This document shows, one piece after another, positions 1-6,568 of a DNA stretch of 8,464 nt. Under the pieces are notes generated by a model. It was not told the DNA's origin. It worked only from the letters and a program-made list of their open reading frames with translations, and searched no databases. Every line of letters begins with the position of its first letter. The stretch's first letter is position 1. The DNA is from Chloroflexota bacterium (GTDB lineage Bacteria; Chloroflexota; Chloroflexia; Thermomicrobiales; UBA6265), in the NCBI GenBank assembly GCA_019348515.1, contig JAHWJF010000122.1:1-8464 (forward strand). Direction: 5' to 3'. The position numbers were made by a program, and so were the translations under genes.

Positions 1-1918
1 ATGTGACCTCGACCACTTCCGAATCGACCTCGTTCGCCGGTTGGTCCTCTTCCAATATGGCAAACACGGTAATGAGCAGATCGCGCCCATCGTCGTCCGC
101 TAGCTGATCGGGCACCTGATAAACAGCGGTCGATCGCTCACCCTGGAGCGCTAGGTCGATGGCCTGACGGAGGGGGCCGGCTAACGCCGGCATCACCCGG
201 TGGATCAGATCTTCGCCGACGGCCGCAGTATTGATCCCAAGGAGACGTCGCCCTGAAACATTGATAGTCCGAATGTGATATGCGCGATCGACCGTGACAG
301 TCCCGATCGATAACCGGTCCAGGAGACGCGTCGCCGGCAGGCTGGACGCTGGTTCGCGAGGGACTAATTGCCTGGGTCCACCAGAGGGAATCCGTGTCGT
401 CTGGAACTGCGCACCCTGACGCGGCGGCGGTCTCGATAACGGTAACGTTCCGAGAATGCGATTGGTTGGCATGGGCACTGGCGTGCCGATGCGGCGGTAG
501 ATTCTCAACCGCGGCTGTTCCAGTGAAAAAAACTCCGGTAAGGGGCGGACCGTTTCCGCCTTCCCGAGCGCCAGGCACCCTCCTTGGCGCAGGGAATATG
601 CGAAGAGTTGAAGCGCGCGTCGCTGCAATTCCGCGGTGAAATAGATCAAGACATTGCGACAGAGGACGAGGTCGATACGGGGAAACGGAGCTCGGTTTCC
701 GAGATCGTGCTCGCCGAAGACCACGAGAGACCGGATCTGCTTGCGTACCTCGAACGCGCCATCAAGGGGGTCGAAATGTCTCTCGACGAGGTCCCGCGGC
801 AGTCCTGCCACGGCTGCCGCCGAGTAGATACCACGCCGGGCAAACTCCACCGCGTCCGCCGCGATATCCGTGGCAAATATGCGGACCGGCAACTCCTCGC
901 TCTCGTCCGCGAGGAGATCGGAAACGAGCATGGCGAGGGTGTAGGCTTCTTCACCCGTGGCACAACCGGCGGACCAGATGCGCAGCTCGCCCTGTTCCCG
1001 GGCTTCGCTGATTAGCGCCGGCAGCACGTGGTCGCGAAGATGGATGAACAGCTCGGGATCGCGAAAGAACTCGGTCACTTTGATGAGAAAGCTGGCGACC
1101 AAACGTTGCAGCTCTTCCGGGTGCCGTTCGATGTAGCGACGGTAATCCTGCAGCGCGGTGGCGCCAACCGCCGCCATACGCCGCTGCAGCCGGCGTGCGA
1201 TAGTCGGCCGTTTGTAGGCGGAGAAATCGAGCCCGGTGCGCTCGCGCACCCGATCGAGGAATGCGCGGAGATCCGCATCGTCTTCTGAGGCTGGAATGAT
1301 GTATGCACCGCTGACCAGATCCGAAAGGACTGGCCCGATCGCCTCGAGATCGGCGACGATATCGACCGATGACGGCGGGACAGCCAGCGGCATTCCGGGA
1401 AACGTTGCGGTTTCCGGATTCTGGACAACGACCGTCCCGCCGTGGGCTTTGACGGCCTGAGCGCCCACCGCACCGTCGTTTCCGGTACCGGTGAGGATGA
1501 CGGCGATCAGGCCATCCCTGAAGACGTGGGCGGCGGTCTCCAGCAGGCGATCGACGGAGGGCTTCGGCGCGGGGTTGGCATTGGTCCCCACTGAGACGGC
1601 ATGGTCATTGATCTCGACGTCGAGATCGGAAGCAATGACGTAGACGACGCCCGGATCCAGTTTTTCATATTCGGTGACCGTGCGGACAGGAAGCTCGCTT
1701 CTGCCGGCGAGGATCTGACCGAGGTGGCTTTCACGGCGGCGATCGAGATGTTGGGCAATGACAATCGGGGCCGGAAAATCTGTGGGAAGTGTCCCAACTA
1801 GGGTGATCAATGCATCGACGCCGCCCGCCGATGCACCGATGACGACGAGATGATCGAACCGTTCGCGGGTTGTCCCGGAAGGATCGTTCTGGTCCTCGGC
1901 GTCCGGCGCGTTAGGCAT
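1..1918 (-). CDS. CheB-CheR-PAS fusion: protein-glutamate methylesterase / chemoreceptor methyltransferase (partial, C-terminus outside window)
   Basis: The frame is open from ATG 1918 to the left edge (about 639 codons) with no stop, so only the C-terminus is missing. Residues 22-200 are a CheB methylesterase domain without the usual N-terminal receiver. The catalytic residues are visible: Ser30 in GASAGG, His57 in AQHL and Asp148 in GTGNDG. Residues 216-275 are the helical CheR N-domain. Residues 280-475 are the SAM-dependent methyltransferase, with TEFFRD (282-287), the SAM loop WSAGCATGEEAY (315-326) and CRNVLIYF (420-427). A PAS-like domain follows at about 528-625, then an acidic stretch. 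CheR methylates glutamates on methyl-accepting chemotaxis proteins and CheB removes the methyl groups. Long fusions of this type often continue into PAS and histidine-kinase domains; here that part is not visible. A purine-rich GAGAGAGCGAG precedes the ATG. No receptor, CheA or CheW gene lies in the window, so its role may be signalling other than flagellar chemotaxis. Confidence 0.95.
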   Translation of the reverse strand, partial: MPNAPDAEDQNDPSGTTRERFDHLVVIGASAGGVDALITLVGTLPTDFPAPIVIAQHLDRRRESHLGQILAGRSELPVRTVTEYEKLDPGVVYVIASDLDVEINDHAVSVGTNANPAPKPSVDRLLETAAHVFRDGLIAVILTGTGNDGAVGAQAVKAHGGTVVVQNPETATFPGMPLAVPPSSVDIVADLEAIGPVLSDLVSGAYIIPASEDDADLRAFLDRVRERTGLDFSAYKRPTIARRLQRRMAAVGATALQDYRRYIERHPEELQRLVASFLIKVTEFFRDPELFIHLRDHVLPALISEAREQGELRIWSAGCATGEEAYTLAMLVSDLLADESEELPVRIFATDIAADAVEFARRGIYSAAAVAGLPRDLVERHFDPLDGAFEVRKQIRSLVVFGEHDLGNRAPFPRIDLVLCRNVLIYFTAELQRRALQLFAYSLRQGGCLALGKAETVRPLPEFFSLEQPRLRIYRRIGTPVPMPTNRILGTLPLSRPPPRQGAQFQTTRIPSGGPRQLVPREPASSLPATRLLDRLSIGTVTVDRAYHIRTINVSGRRLLGINTAAVGEDLIHRVMPALAGPLRQAIDLALQGERSTAVYQVPDQLADDDGRDLLITVFAILEEDQPANEVDSEVVEVT

Positions 1919-2090
1919 CTCGCTCTCTCACACCGGGAATGCTGGCAAGAATCGCGCCATCGGTTGCGACGGGGCGAGGTTCGTCTGAAGGGGCAAGCCA
2001 GGCCTGGCTGCCCTGGTTGACAGAGATGGCATGGTCAAGCCGCTGCAAAGCGGAGTTCTGTGTCGGAGCAGCAGGACGCGGACGGCGTCG
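1919..2090. other. Intergenic spacer between nitroreductase and the CheB/CheR fusion
   Basis: This 172-bp gap separates the end of the nitroreductase gene from the start of the cheB/cheR fusion, both on the minus strand. It should hold the fusion's promoter if that gene is transcribed separately. I see no convincing -35/-10 pair and no strong terminator hairpin. The short open frames here are not supported as genes. Confidence 0.4.
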
Positions 2091-2651
2091 CTATGATGAT
2101 CCCGCACCCTGTCCGAGGCGCTCATGACTCACCAACTCGGCCAGTGGCTTGCGGCCCGCGGTCGCCGGGTTCGGGCGGTGATCTTTAGTGGTAGTCGGGT
2201 AGCCAAGAACGACGACCGAGCGCGCCGTCCGCTCCTCAGGGATACTCAGGATCTGCTTGGCCGCGCTCTGCTGTGCGTCGTCTCCGAACCAGGCGGTGCC
2301 GCCGCCGAGACCGAGCATTCGCGCGCCGATCAAGAGCCGCTCCGTGACGCGACCTTCGTCGAAAGCCTCGGACAGCGGGTTTTCGCCATTCAGAACGATG
2401 GCGATCGCCAACGGCGCATCGGCGACCCAATTGATCGGAGTCCGTAGCTGGCTGATCTTGCGGAGCTGCTCCCGATCCGTGACGACGATGAACTCCCAGG
2501 GTTGCGTGTTGCGCGAGCTGCCCGTCCAGCGCGCGATCTCGAGCAGTTCGTTCAAGACGCCTTCAGGGACGGGGTCTGGTTTGTAGAGCCGCGCCTGGCG
2601 GACATTGCGTATTTCCCGAGTGACTTCCCGTGGGTTGGCTACGGCCGCCAT
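2091..2651 (-). CDS. Nitroreductase-family flavoprotein (FMN-dependent oxidoreductase)
   Basis: A 186-residue protein of the nitroreductase family (PF00881), which uses FMN and NAD(P)H to reduce nitroaromatics, quinones or other electron acceptors, usually as a cytoplasmic homodimer. The Arg-rich N-terminal FMN-phosphate region is at residues 15-23 (RNVRQARLY), followed by the hallmark SSRNTQPWEF at 45-54. A conserved C-terminal block has the glycine-rich LGLGGGTAWFG, then SIPEE and VLGYP. A start further upstream (2732) is possible, but ATG 2651 is preceded by AAAGGAGGA seven bases away, a near-perfect SD, and the family homology begins just after it, so I chose 2651. Length is normal for the short (~180-220 aa) nitroreductases. 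The natural substrate cannot be read from sequence. It appears to be a single gene; a TACAAT-like -10 at 2731-2736 (minus strand) is a weak promoter candidate because its -35 is poor. Confidence 0.93.
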   Translation of the reverse strand: MAAVANPREVTREIRNVRQARLYKPDPVPEGVLNELLEIARWTGSSRNTQPWEFIVVTDREQLRKISQLRTPINWVADAPLAIAIVLNGENPLSEAFDEGRVTERLLIGARMLGLGGGTAWFGDDAQQSAAKQILSIPEERTARSVVVLGYPTTTKDHRPNPATAGRKPLAELVSHERLGQGAGSS

Positions 2652-3010
2652 GAGTTGCTCCTCCTTTGCACTCGGGAGCTCCCTTTCAAACCCCTGGGGA
2701 GCGGGATCTCTCCATGCCAATGCCCGCGGCATTGTACCGGGTGCTCACACTGGCCATTTTGCCATTTGCCATCGCGGTTTTTCACCCCAGGATGGATTCT
2801 CCCGGATGCTGGGTGCGCCTGCATATCGCCGGCTATTCGTTTCGGACCGGGTGGAAATTGGACGGTTGGAGGATCGGTCCTGGCGTCACTGGCGACACGA
2901 TCAGGCAACCGCGTCCCCGGATGTCGCCTCGGAACGGCGAAGCATGGGCGCCGGCGTGGAAAGACCGCCCGGCAAATCTCCGTTGCGGGAATCCGGCTGG
3001 GATCGCGGAA
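2652..3010. other. Intergenic region, no supported gene
   Basis: A 359-bp stretch lies between the end of the small Lys/Pro-rich gene and the nitroreductase start. Long frames are open on both strands, including a plus-strand frame that continues antisense to the next gene cluster. None has an SD, a recognisable domain or convincing codon use. The only signals I see are the nitroreductase SD at 2659-2667 and the weak TACAAT-like -10 at 2731-2736 on the minus strand. Confidence 0.4.
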
Positions 3011-3139
3011 CTAGCCTTTGCGGCCCTTGCGCCGTTTTTCCACCTTGCGTGGTTTCGGCGGTTTTGGCGCCTTTTGCGACCGAGTTGGTTCTGTCTCTGG
3101 CAGCTTGGGCGGAGGAGCATTCGTATCACGGTCAGTCAT
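3011..3139 (-). CDS. Small basic Lys/Arg/Pro-rich peptide (42 aa), unknown function
   Basis: Supported mainly by its SD: AAAGGAGAA (plus 3145-3153) lies five bases before ATG 3139, as strong as that of neighbouring genes. The 42-residue product has an acidic/Pro N-terminal half, then a strongly basic tail ending RRKGRKG, with 8 Lys, 6 Arg and 9 Pro. No membrane segment or Cys is present. Such composition suggests an intrinsically disordered nucleic-acid- or ribosome-binding peptide, but that is inference only. It begins 31 bases after the stop of the 97-residue gene upstream, so the two are probably cotranscribed. Its frame is also the downstream end of the long open frame starting at 3916, so it could instead be the C-terminus of that protein. 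Confidence 0.6.
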   Translation of the reverse strand: MTDRDTNAPPPKLPETEPTRSQKAPKPPKPRKVEKRRKGRKG

Positions 3140-3916
3140 CGTCGTTCTCCTTTGCCGCGTACTTGCGGCATCAACGATCGCGTTGGTGGTCCCGAACGAT
3201 TGCGACGGCTTCGGCGACGGAGGCCGCGCGCTGCCCCTCGGCAGGGTCGAGTCCCACGATGGCGCGGTGTGCGATCTGCACGGCTTCAGCGCTGCCTTCG
3301 TCGAGCTCCAGAGCGAACTGCTGACCGGGCCAGCCATCGTGCGCCTGCTCGAGCAATGCCTGCACTCGCTCCAGGAGACCCGGGGGCGCGGCACTATTGT
3401 GAGCCGCCGCGAGCTCGCGAGCGACAGTTTGCCATTCCTGGAGGGAAAGGACGATCCGGGGCATTCGGGTTCCTCCTGTTCAGGCGGTCGCGGTTCTGTG
3501 CGGGCGCTGGAGCCCGGGTTGCGCTCCTCGGTCCCGGTGAGGGTCAATTCTGGCGTCAGTCCGGATTGGGGAGCGGAGTGAGCGGATGTAGGAGGAGCCA
3601 GCATCCAATCCCGGAGCTGCCCATGTGCGACCTCGGCGAGCCACGAGGATGGGTTTGCCCGGATCGCTCCCATGGTCTCCTTCAGATCTTCTCGCCGCAA
3701 CCCGCCTGGGCCGATCCAGGGTCGCTCGGCCGCATCCGGGATGCCACCTGGTGAGCAGCGGAAGACGACTACGCACCAGAACCGCGGTTGGTGCGGGTCC
3801 CGGACGGGGAGGATCCGGTGCAACAAGCCGTTGGCACGCACTTTGACCGTGAAGCCATACGCGTCGGCATTGCGCTCTTCGACGATTTCGATCTCGACGT
3901 CGTCAGCGTGTTCCAT
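3011..3916 (-). CDS. Hypothetical protein, open frame of 301 codons; natural C-terminus probably near residue 151
   Basis: ATG 3916 follows AAAAGGG (plus 3922-3928), a modest SD. Residues 1-110 look like a folded protein (MEHADDVEIEIVEER at the start, then a Trp/Arg/Pro-containing region with FWCVVVFRCSPGG near 47-59). Residues 110-151 are Pro/Ser/Thr/Glu-rich and look disordered. I recognise no family. The frame then runs on without a stop through the whole of the 97-residue gene, which occupies another frame and looks like the true coding frame there. It finally enters the 42-residue gene in phase. The TGC codon at 3463-3461 sits exactly where an ATGA stop/start overlap would be expected. 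I therefore think the ancestral product was about 151 residues, and the longer frame results from stop loss, a sequence error or a real fusion. Confidence 0.5.
   Translation of the reverse strand: MEHADDVEIEIVEERNADAYGFTVKVRANGLLHRILPVRDPHQPRFWCVVVFRCSPGGIPDAAERPWIGPGGLRREDLKETMGAIRANPSSWLAEVAHGQLRDWMLAPPTSAHSAPQSGLTPELTLTGTEERNPGSSARTEPRPPEQEEPECPGSSFPSRNGKLSLASSRRLTIVPRPRVSWSECRHCSSRRTMAGPVSSSLWSSTKAALKPCRSHTAPSWDSTLPRGSARPPSPKPSQSFGTTNAIVDAASTRQRRTTMTDRDTNAPPPKLPETEPTRSQKAPKPPKPRKVEKRRKGRKG
3171..3464 (-). CDS. Hypothetical protein (97 aa), middle gene of the small cluster
   Basis: ATG 3464 is preceded by AGGAGGAA (plus 3470-3477) with five bases between, a strong SD. Codon use is high-GC at third positions along the whole frame, unlike the overlapping frame, so this frame is the one under coding selection. 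The protein reads MPRIVLSLQEWQTVARELA at its start and looks mostly helical, with one probable strand near residues 45-55 (PGQQFALEL) and a helical C-terminus rich in Ala and Arg. It has no signal peptide, Cys or membrane helix, so it is probably cytoplasmic. I do not recognise a family. It lies between a larger unknown gene upstream and the 42-residue basic peptide downstream, probably one transcript. Confidence 0.75.
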   Translation of the reverse strand: MPRIVLSLQEWQTVARELAAAHNSAAPPGLLERVQALLEQAHDGWPGQQFALELDEGSAEAVQIAHRAIVGLDPAEGQRAASVAEAVAIVRDHQRDR

Positions 3917-4255
3917 GGGAGCCCTTTTATTGCCTCGTGGCAGTTGGAGACAGATGGCGAACGCGAGGTGGAATGATCAGGAAGGTAGCGGATGAAATCG
4001 ACGTGCGCCGCCGTTTCCAGGGTGACGTATCGGTGGATCGAAGCGATGGGTGTCGTGGAGTGCGGCGGATCATGGTCACCCTTCATCGCCCTTCACCCGC
4101 GGAGTTCCGCGGCAGCGGGCGCGTACGATGGTGACGATTCCGCCAGGGCGGCACTGATGCGCACCGATCGCTCGATCTCAACTCCACATCTGGAGGCGAG
4201 TGCCGGGGCAGCATACCACGCGGGCGGTGCTCCAGGAGCGACGAACGACTACCCA
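3917..4255. other. Divergent intergenic region without a supported gene
   Basis: About 340 bp separate the minus-strand cluster start (3916) from the plus-strand promoter at 4256. Open frames on both strands lack SDs and resemble no protein. The minus-strand frame reaching 4622 is the antisense of the Lys/Cys-rich gene and reads as runs of Leu and Phe for that reason. This space should contain the promoter for the 3916 gene, but I see no convincing -35/-10 pair. Confidence 0.4.
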
Positions 4256-4283
4256 TTGACTCCTTGATTAATGGCCCTATAGT
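4256..4283 (+). promoter_or_regulatory. Sigma-70-type promoter for the Cys-rich protein gene
   Basis: TTGACT (4256-4261, five of six matches to the -35 consensus) and TATAGT (4278-4283, five of six to the -10) are separated by 16 bp. Transcription should start near 4290, giving a leader of about 120 nt before ATG 4411. This is the best promoter match I found in the window, and it lies in a local AT-rich patch of otherwise GC-rich DNA. Confidence 0.7.
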
Positions 4284-4410
4284 GGAACGTGCGCACGGTC
4301 GAAAAGAGAGGCCCGCGTTCCGGCCCAGGGTTCTGGGTGCGGAAACCGACCCGGCCGGCGCGACGTCGTCACCGGCGGCGCGGCCGCGTCGCAGAGATTG
4401 GAAGGATGCC

Positions 4411-4875
4411 ATGGACGGTTCCTCGTTCGACCGGCTAGTTCGACTCGTCACCGAGGAGGGTTCTCGTCGCGGCCTGCTCAAGTCGGCCTTCGCCGCCACC
4501 ATTGCGGGAATCGGCGCCACAGCGCTGCTCAGCGCTGAGGAAGCCGGGGCCAAGTCGTGCAAGGCCAAGTGCAACAAGAAGAACGGCAACAAGAAGGCGC
4601 AGTGCAAGAAGAAGTGCGACAACGGTCAGAAGGTCAAGTGCAAATCGGAAAATGCGTCCTGCAGCAGTCCTGAAGGCCAAACCGGCGAGTGCTGTGCGTC
4701 GCAGAACCTCGTCTGCGATGTGCCCTTTGGCGCCAGCAACAGTGACACCAAGTGTTGTCCCGGTGCGGGTGCCTTCTGCACTCCGTCAGGCACCAGCGGG
4801 CCCAAGTGCTGCGTTGGCGAGGGTGGTGAGCGCGAATACGCGTGCCAAAACAACAGGTGCGTGCGAACCGTGTAG
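4411..4875 (+). CDS. Tat-exported, 16-cysteine secreted protein (154 aa), unknown function
   Basis: The N-terminus has a twin-arginine signal: SRRGLLK at residues 18-24, a hydrophobic stretch at 25-40 and a likely cleavage site after AGA (45-47). The mature part of about 107 residues has 16 Cys. First comes a Lys/Asn-rich segment with two CxxxC motifs (50-54 and 65-69). Then come three CC-containing units: CCx6C at 94-102, CCx6C at 115-123 and CCx10C at 133-145, with a final Cys150. The even count and paired spacing suggest a disulfide-rich or metal-binding secreted fold. Tat export implies folding or cofactor loading before export. The upstream in-frame TTG at 4264 lies inside the promoter, so it cannot be on this transcript; ATG 4411 has GGAAGG five bases before it. 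The start of the protein (FDRLVRLV, then SRRGLLK) resembles secreted proteins of Thermomicrobia, from memory. I know no function for it. Confidence 0.85.
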   Translation: MDGSSFDRLVRLVTEEGSRRGLLKSAFAATIAGIGATALLSAEEAGAKSCKAKCNKKNGNKKAQCKKKCDNGQKVKCKSENASCSSPEGQTGECCASQNLVCDVPFGASNSDTKCCPGAGAFCTPSGTSGPKCCVGEGGEREYACQNNRCVRTV

Positions 4876-5177
4876 GTCCTTAAACCGCATGCGGCAACGC
4901 TCAGTCGAAGGGCGGGGGCCAAGACCCCCGCCCTCACGCGTTCTGGACCGGCCGTATGGATCAAAGATCAGTCTAAGCGGATTACGTCTAGGGTCTAGTA
5001 CATCGAGTTAAGCGGCCCGCAATGAGGGCTCGCGGACCGCTATCGATACGTCGCCAGGCCCGGTCGATGTGAAAGCAGCCGGTGGCTTTACCGGTCTAGT
5101 CGACCCGAGTCATCGTCCCGACGGGTTATTGAGCCCTCGCTTGGTCGTGTTACCGATGATCCCCGTCAGGTCATCTC
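4876..5177. other. Convergent intergenic region with a second hairpin
   Basis: These 302 bp lie between the convergent Cys-rich and DUF4383 genes. Besides the perfect hairpin at 4909-4934 there is a weaker one: arms 5011-5020 and 5032-5041 pair at nine of ten positions around an 11-base loop, with no T tract on either side. It may help terminate transcription from the minus-strand DUF4383 gene. No coding frame here is convincing. Confidence 0.45.
4909..4934 (+). terminator. GC-rich hairpin terminator after the Cys-rich gene
   Basis: A perfect 10-bp inverted repeat, AGGGCGGGGG (4909-4918) and CCCCCGCCCT (4925-4934), encloses a six-base loop 33 bases after the stop codon. There is no T tract after it, so termination may be less efficient than a classic intrinsic terminator or the hairpin may protect the 3' end. 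Strength and position make it a likely transcript end. Confidence 0.65.
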
Positions 5178-5627
5178 CTACACTCGATTGCCAACGCGCG
5201 GCGCCCCGCCTACGACCTCATCCCGGGCGTCAACCGGACCCCAGCCAAAGTAAGCCGCGATGAGGGCCGTACCGGCGTGTAACCAGACATCGTGGCTGAA
5301 GAGCGGGGTCAGCCCGAACATGGTGTGGAGATTGGCCGCGGGGATCAGCCCCATCACCGCCAGCACCGCGTAGACAATTGCCAGCCCCCGCGCATAGAGC
5401 CGAGCGCTGTCGAAGGCCCGATAGGCGGCGATCCCCAGCACCCCGACCAGCAGATGCACCAGATGGTGCACCACGTTGACCGGGAAGAGCCCGAGCAGGG
5501 CGCCGGAGCCGGTGTCAACCGCGAGGTCCGGATATTCCTGGCCCTGCACTAATCCCGGGATGAACCCGGCGATCCCGATGACCAGATAGACGATACCGAC
5601 AATGAGGGCAAACCGGCGAGTCATCAT
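5178..5627 (-). CDS. DUF4383-family four-helix membrane protein (149 aa)
   Basis: The protein opens with RRFALIVGIVYLVIGIAGFIPG, the typical start of DUF4383 proteins (PF14325). Four hydrophobic segments are visible at about 6-26, 51-72, 77-96 and 113-131. Conserved-looking polar residues sit at helix edges, notably His54, His55 and His58 in the second helix and a His-containing loop before the fourth. The short C-terminal tail is hydrophilic. It is therefore an integral cytoplasmic-membrane protein; the function of the family is unknown to me. AGGAGGAA (plus 5634-5641) lies six bases before the first ATG; a second ATG at 5624 follows directly and either could be used. It is an isolated gene, convergent with the Cys-rich gene and divergent from the 6097 gene. 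Confidence 0.88.
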   Translation of the reverse strand: MMTRRFALIVGIVYLVIGIAGFIPGLVQGQEYPDLAVDTGSGALLGLFPVNVVHHLVHLLVGVLGIAAYRAFDSARLYARGLAIVYAVLAVMGLIPAANLHTMFGLTPLFSHDVWLHAGTALIAAYFGWGPVDARDEVVGGAPRVGNRV

Positions 5628-6096
5628 CGCTCGTTCCTCCTGCCTCCCTGCTCCGGCTGACCGGGATCACGCCCTATTCACACGCGGTGAACCCCGCGGC
5701 AGCGAAAGCGGACCCACCCGTGACGTTGTGCGGCGGCCCATTCACGCCTGTTCACGCACCGTCCGTGCCAGGGGCGGAACGCAGTGCCTAGAGGCCGGCG
5801 CGATGACGACCCGGGGGACGCATCAACCTCCCTGTGCGGCGAAGGGAAGCTTGCCGCTGAGCATCAATCTGGCGATTGGGTCGCGGGTTGGGAATAGTGG
5901 AGCTTAGACCATCCTCTACGGCTGCGACGCGGCTGTGCATCTCGGCGCTACTGCGACGGAGGTCTGGGGAGGATGCTTTTTTATGGAAGTCCGAGTGCTT
6001 TGGCACGTATTTGGCATTATGGCGAACGCGGAAAACCATCGGTAGCGACCATGTGTTGTCGATCCTAGTGCTACGTGATAGAGGAGCCGAAATCCA
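5628..6096. other. Long divergent intergenic region (469 bp)
   Basis: This is the largest gene-free stretch here. It holds the TTCAC palindrome and repeats at 5677-5757, plus a locally AT-richer segment around 5970-6080 that probably includes the promoter of the 6097 gene, though I cannot choose a convincing -35/-10 pair. Open frames on both strands have no SD, domain or coding-like third positions. I see no tRNA or recognisable riboswitch. Confidence 0.4.
5677..5691. promoter_or_regulatory. Palindromic operator candidate upstream of the DUF4383 gene
   Basis: TTCAC-N5-GTGAA is a perfect 5-bp inverted repeat with its nearest edge 50 bases from the DUF4383 start. Two further TTCACGC copies lie in tandem at 5741-5747 and 5751-5757, exactly 10 bp apart, on the same helical face. 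This arrangement is typical of binding sites for a dimeric regulator, but no regulator gene is nearby and short repeats like these can arise by chance. Confidence 0.3.
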
Positions 6097-6432
6097 GTGT
6101 CTGCCGCGGAACAATCACACGGCACAACTCGAAGGGATGCGCACCAACTCAACGTCGCCGATGAGACGATGGGGGATCAGCTCCAGCCGACGGTGGCTGT
6201 AGAGCTCATGTCGAGCCACGAATACGAACGGTTGCTTGCCGGAGAGACCGTCTCATGGAATCAGATCATGCGGGAGCACCCAATGCTCGGGACGATCACC
6301 GTCGCTCAGCTCGTCAATCTAGGCGTTGTCCAGGTCACGCCTGACTACGACCCTGGGACGGGAACCACCGATTTTCGGCTCTGCAAGCTCGACCCGAGGT
6401 CGCGCGATGGCCGCTCCCGTGTCAAACCGTGA
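6097..6432 (+). CDS. Hypothetical protein (111 aa), orphan
   Basis: The start is GTG 6097, with GAGGAG (6081-6086) ten bases upstream; an ATG at 6169 is an alternative but has no SD. From about residue 35 (VELMSSHEYERLLAGE) to residue 105 (KLDPRSRDG), third positions are mostly G or C and the sequence looks like a small folded domain. The N-terminal 30 residues have poorer codon use and may not be translated. There is no signal peptide, Cys pair or membrane helix, so it is probably cytoplasmic. I do not recognise the family. It converges with the esterase gene downstream. Confidence 0.6.
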   Translation: MSAAEQSHGTTRRDAHQLNVADETMGDQLQPTVAVELMSSHEYERLLAGETVSWNQIMREHPMLGTITVAQLVNLGVVQVTPDYDPGTGTTDFRLCKLDPRSRDGRSRVKP

Positions 6433-6568
6433 CGGGCCCGGAAGCCGGCAACGCTCAGCGGGTTCATGGCGAGCAACAGAAGGACCACGCCATGCGGGGA
6501 AACCGGAAGGCACTCCCGGCTCGTGGTCAGCCATCGCGGCTGAAGAGCGGTAGCGATCTCAAGGATTT
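6433..6568. other. Convergent intergenic gap
   Basis: This 136-bp gap lies between the convergent 6097 gene and esterase gene. Both transcripts should end here, but I see no hairpin comparable to the ones at 4909 or 7631. Confidence 0.4.

Noticed and set aside
138..963. Several open frames on both strands within the CheB/CheR region
   Set aside because: All are out of frame with the continuous CheB-CheR-PAS frame, whose motifs are unambiguous.
2666..3754. 362-codon plus-strand open frame
   Set aside because: It is antisense to three minus-strand genes with good SDs and codon use. It has no SD or recognisable domain, and open antisense frames are common in GC-rich DNA.
4264..4410. N-terminal extension of the Cys-rich protein from TTG 4264
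   Set aside because: The TTG lies between the -35 and -10 elements, so it is upstream of the expected transcript start; the Tat signal and SD support ATG 4411.
4083..4622. 179-codon minus-strand frame beginning with Leu/Phe-rich sequence
   Set aside because: It is the antisense of the Lys/Cys-rich segment of the Tat-exported gene; AAG and AAC codons read backwards give the Leu/Phe/Val runs, so the apparent membrane segment is an artefact.
5292..5552. Plus-strand open frame across the DUF4383 gene
   Set aside because: It is a shadow of the well-supported membrane-protein gene on the other strand and has no SD or plausible fold.
4892..6458. 13-base repeat CGGCAACGCTCAG at 4892-4904 and 6446-6458, each 13-17 bases after a plus-strand stop
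   Set aside because: One shared 13-mer is about what chance predicts in 8 kb on both strands, and the flanks do not match.
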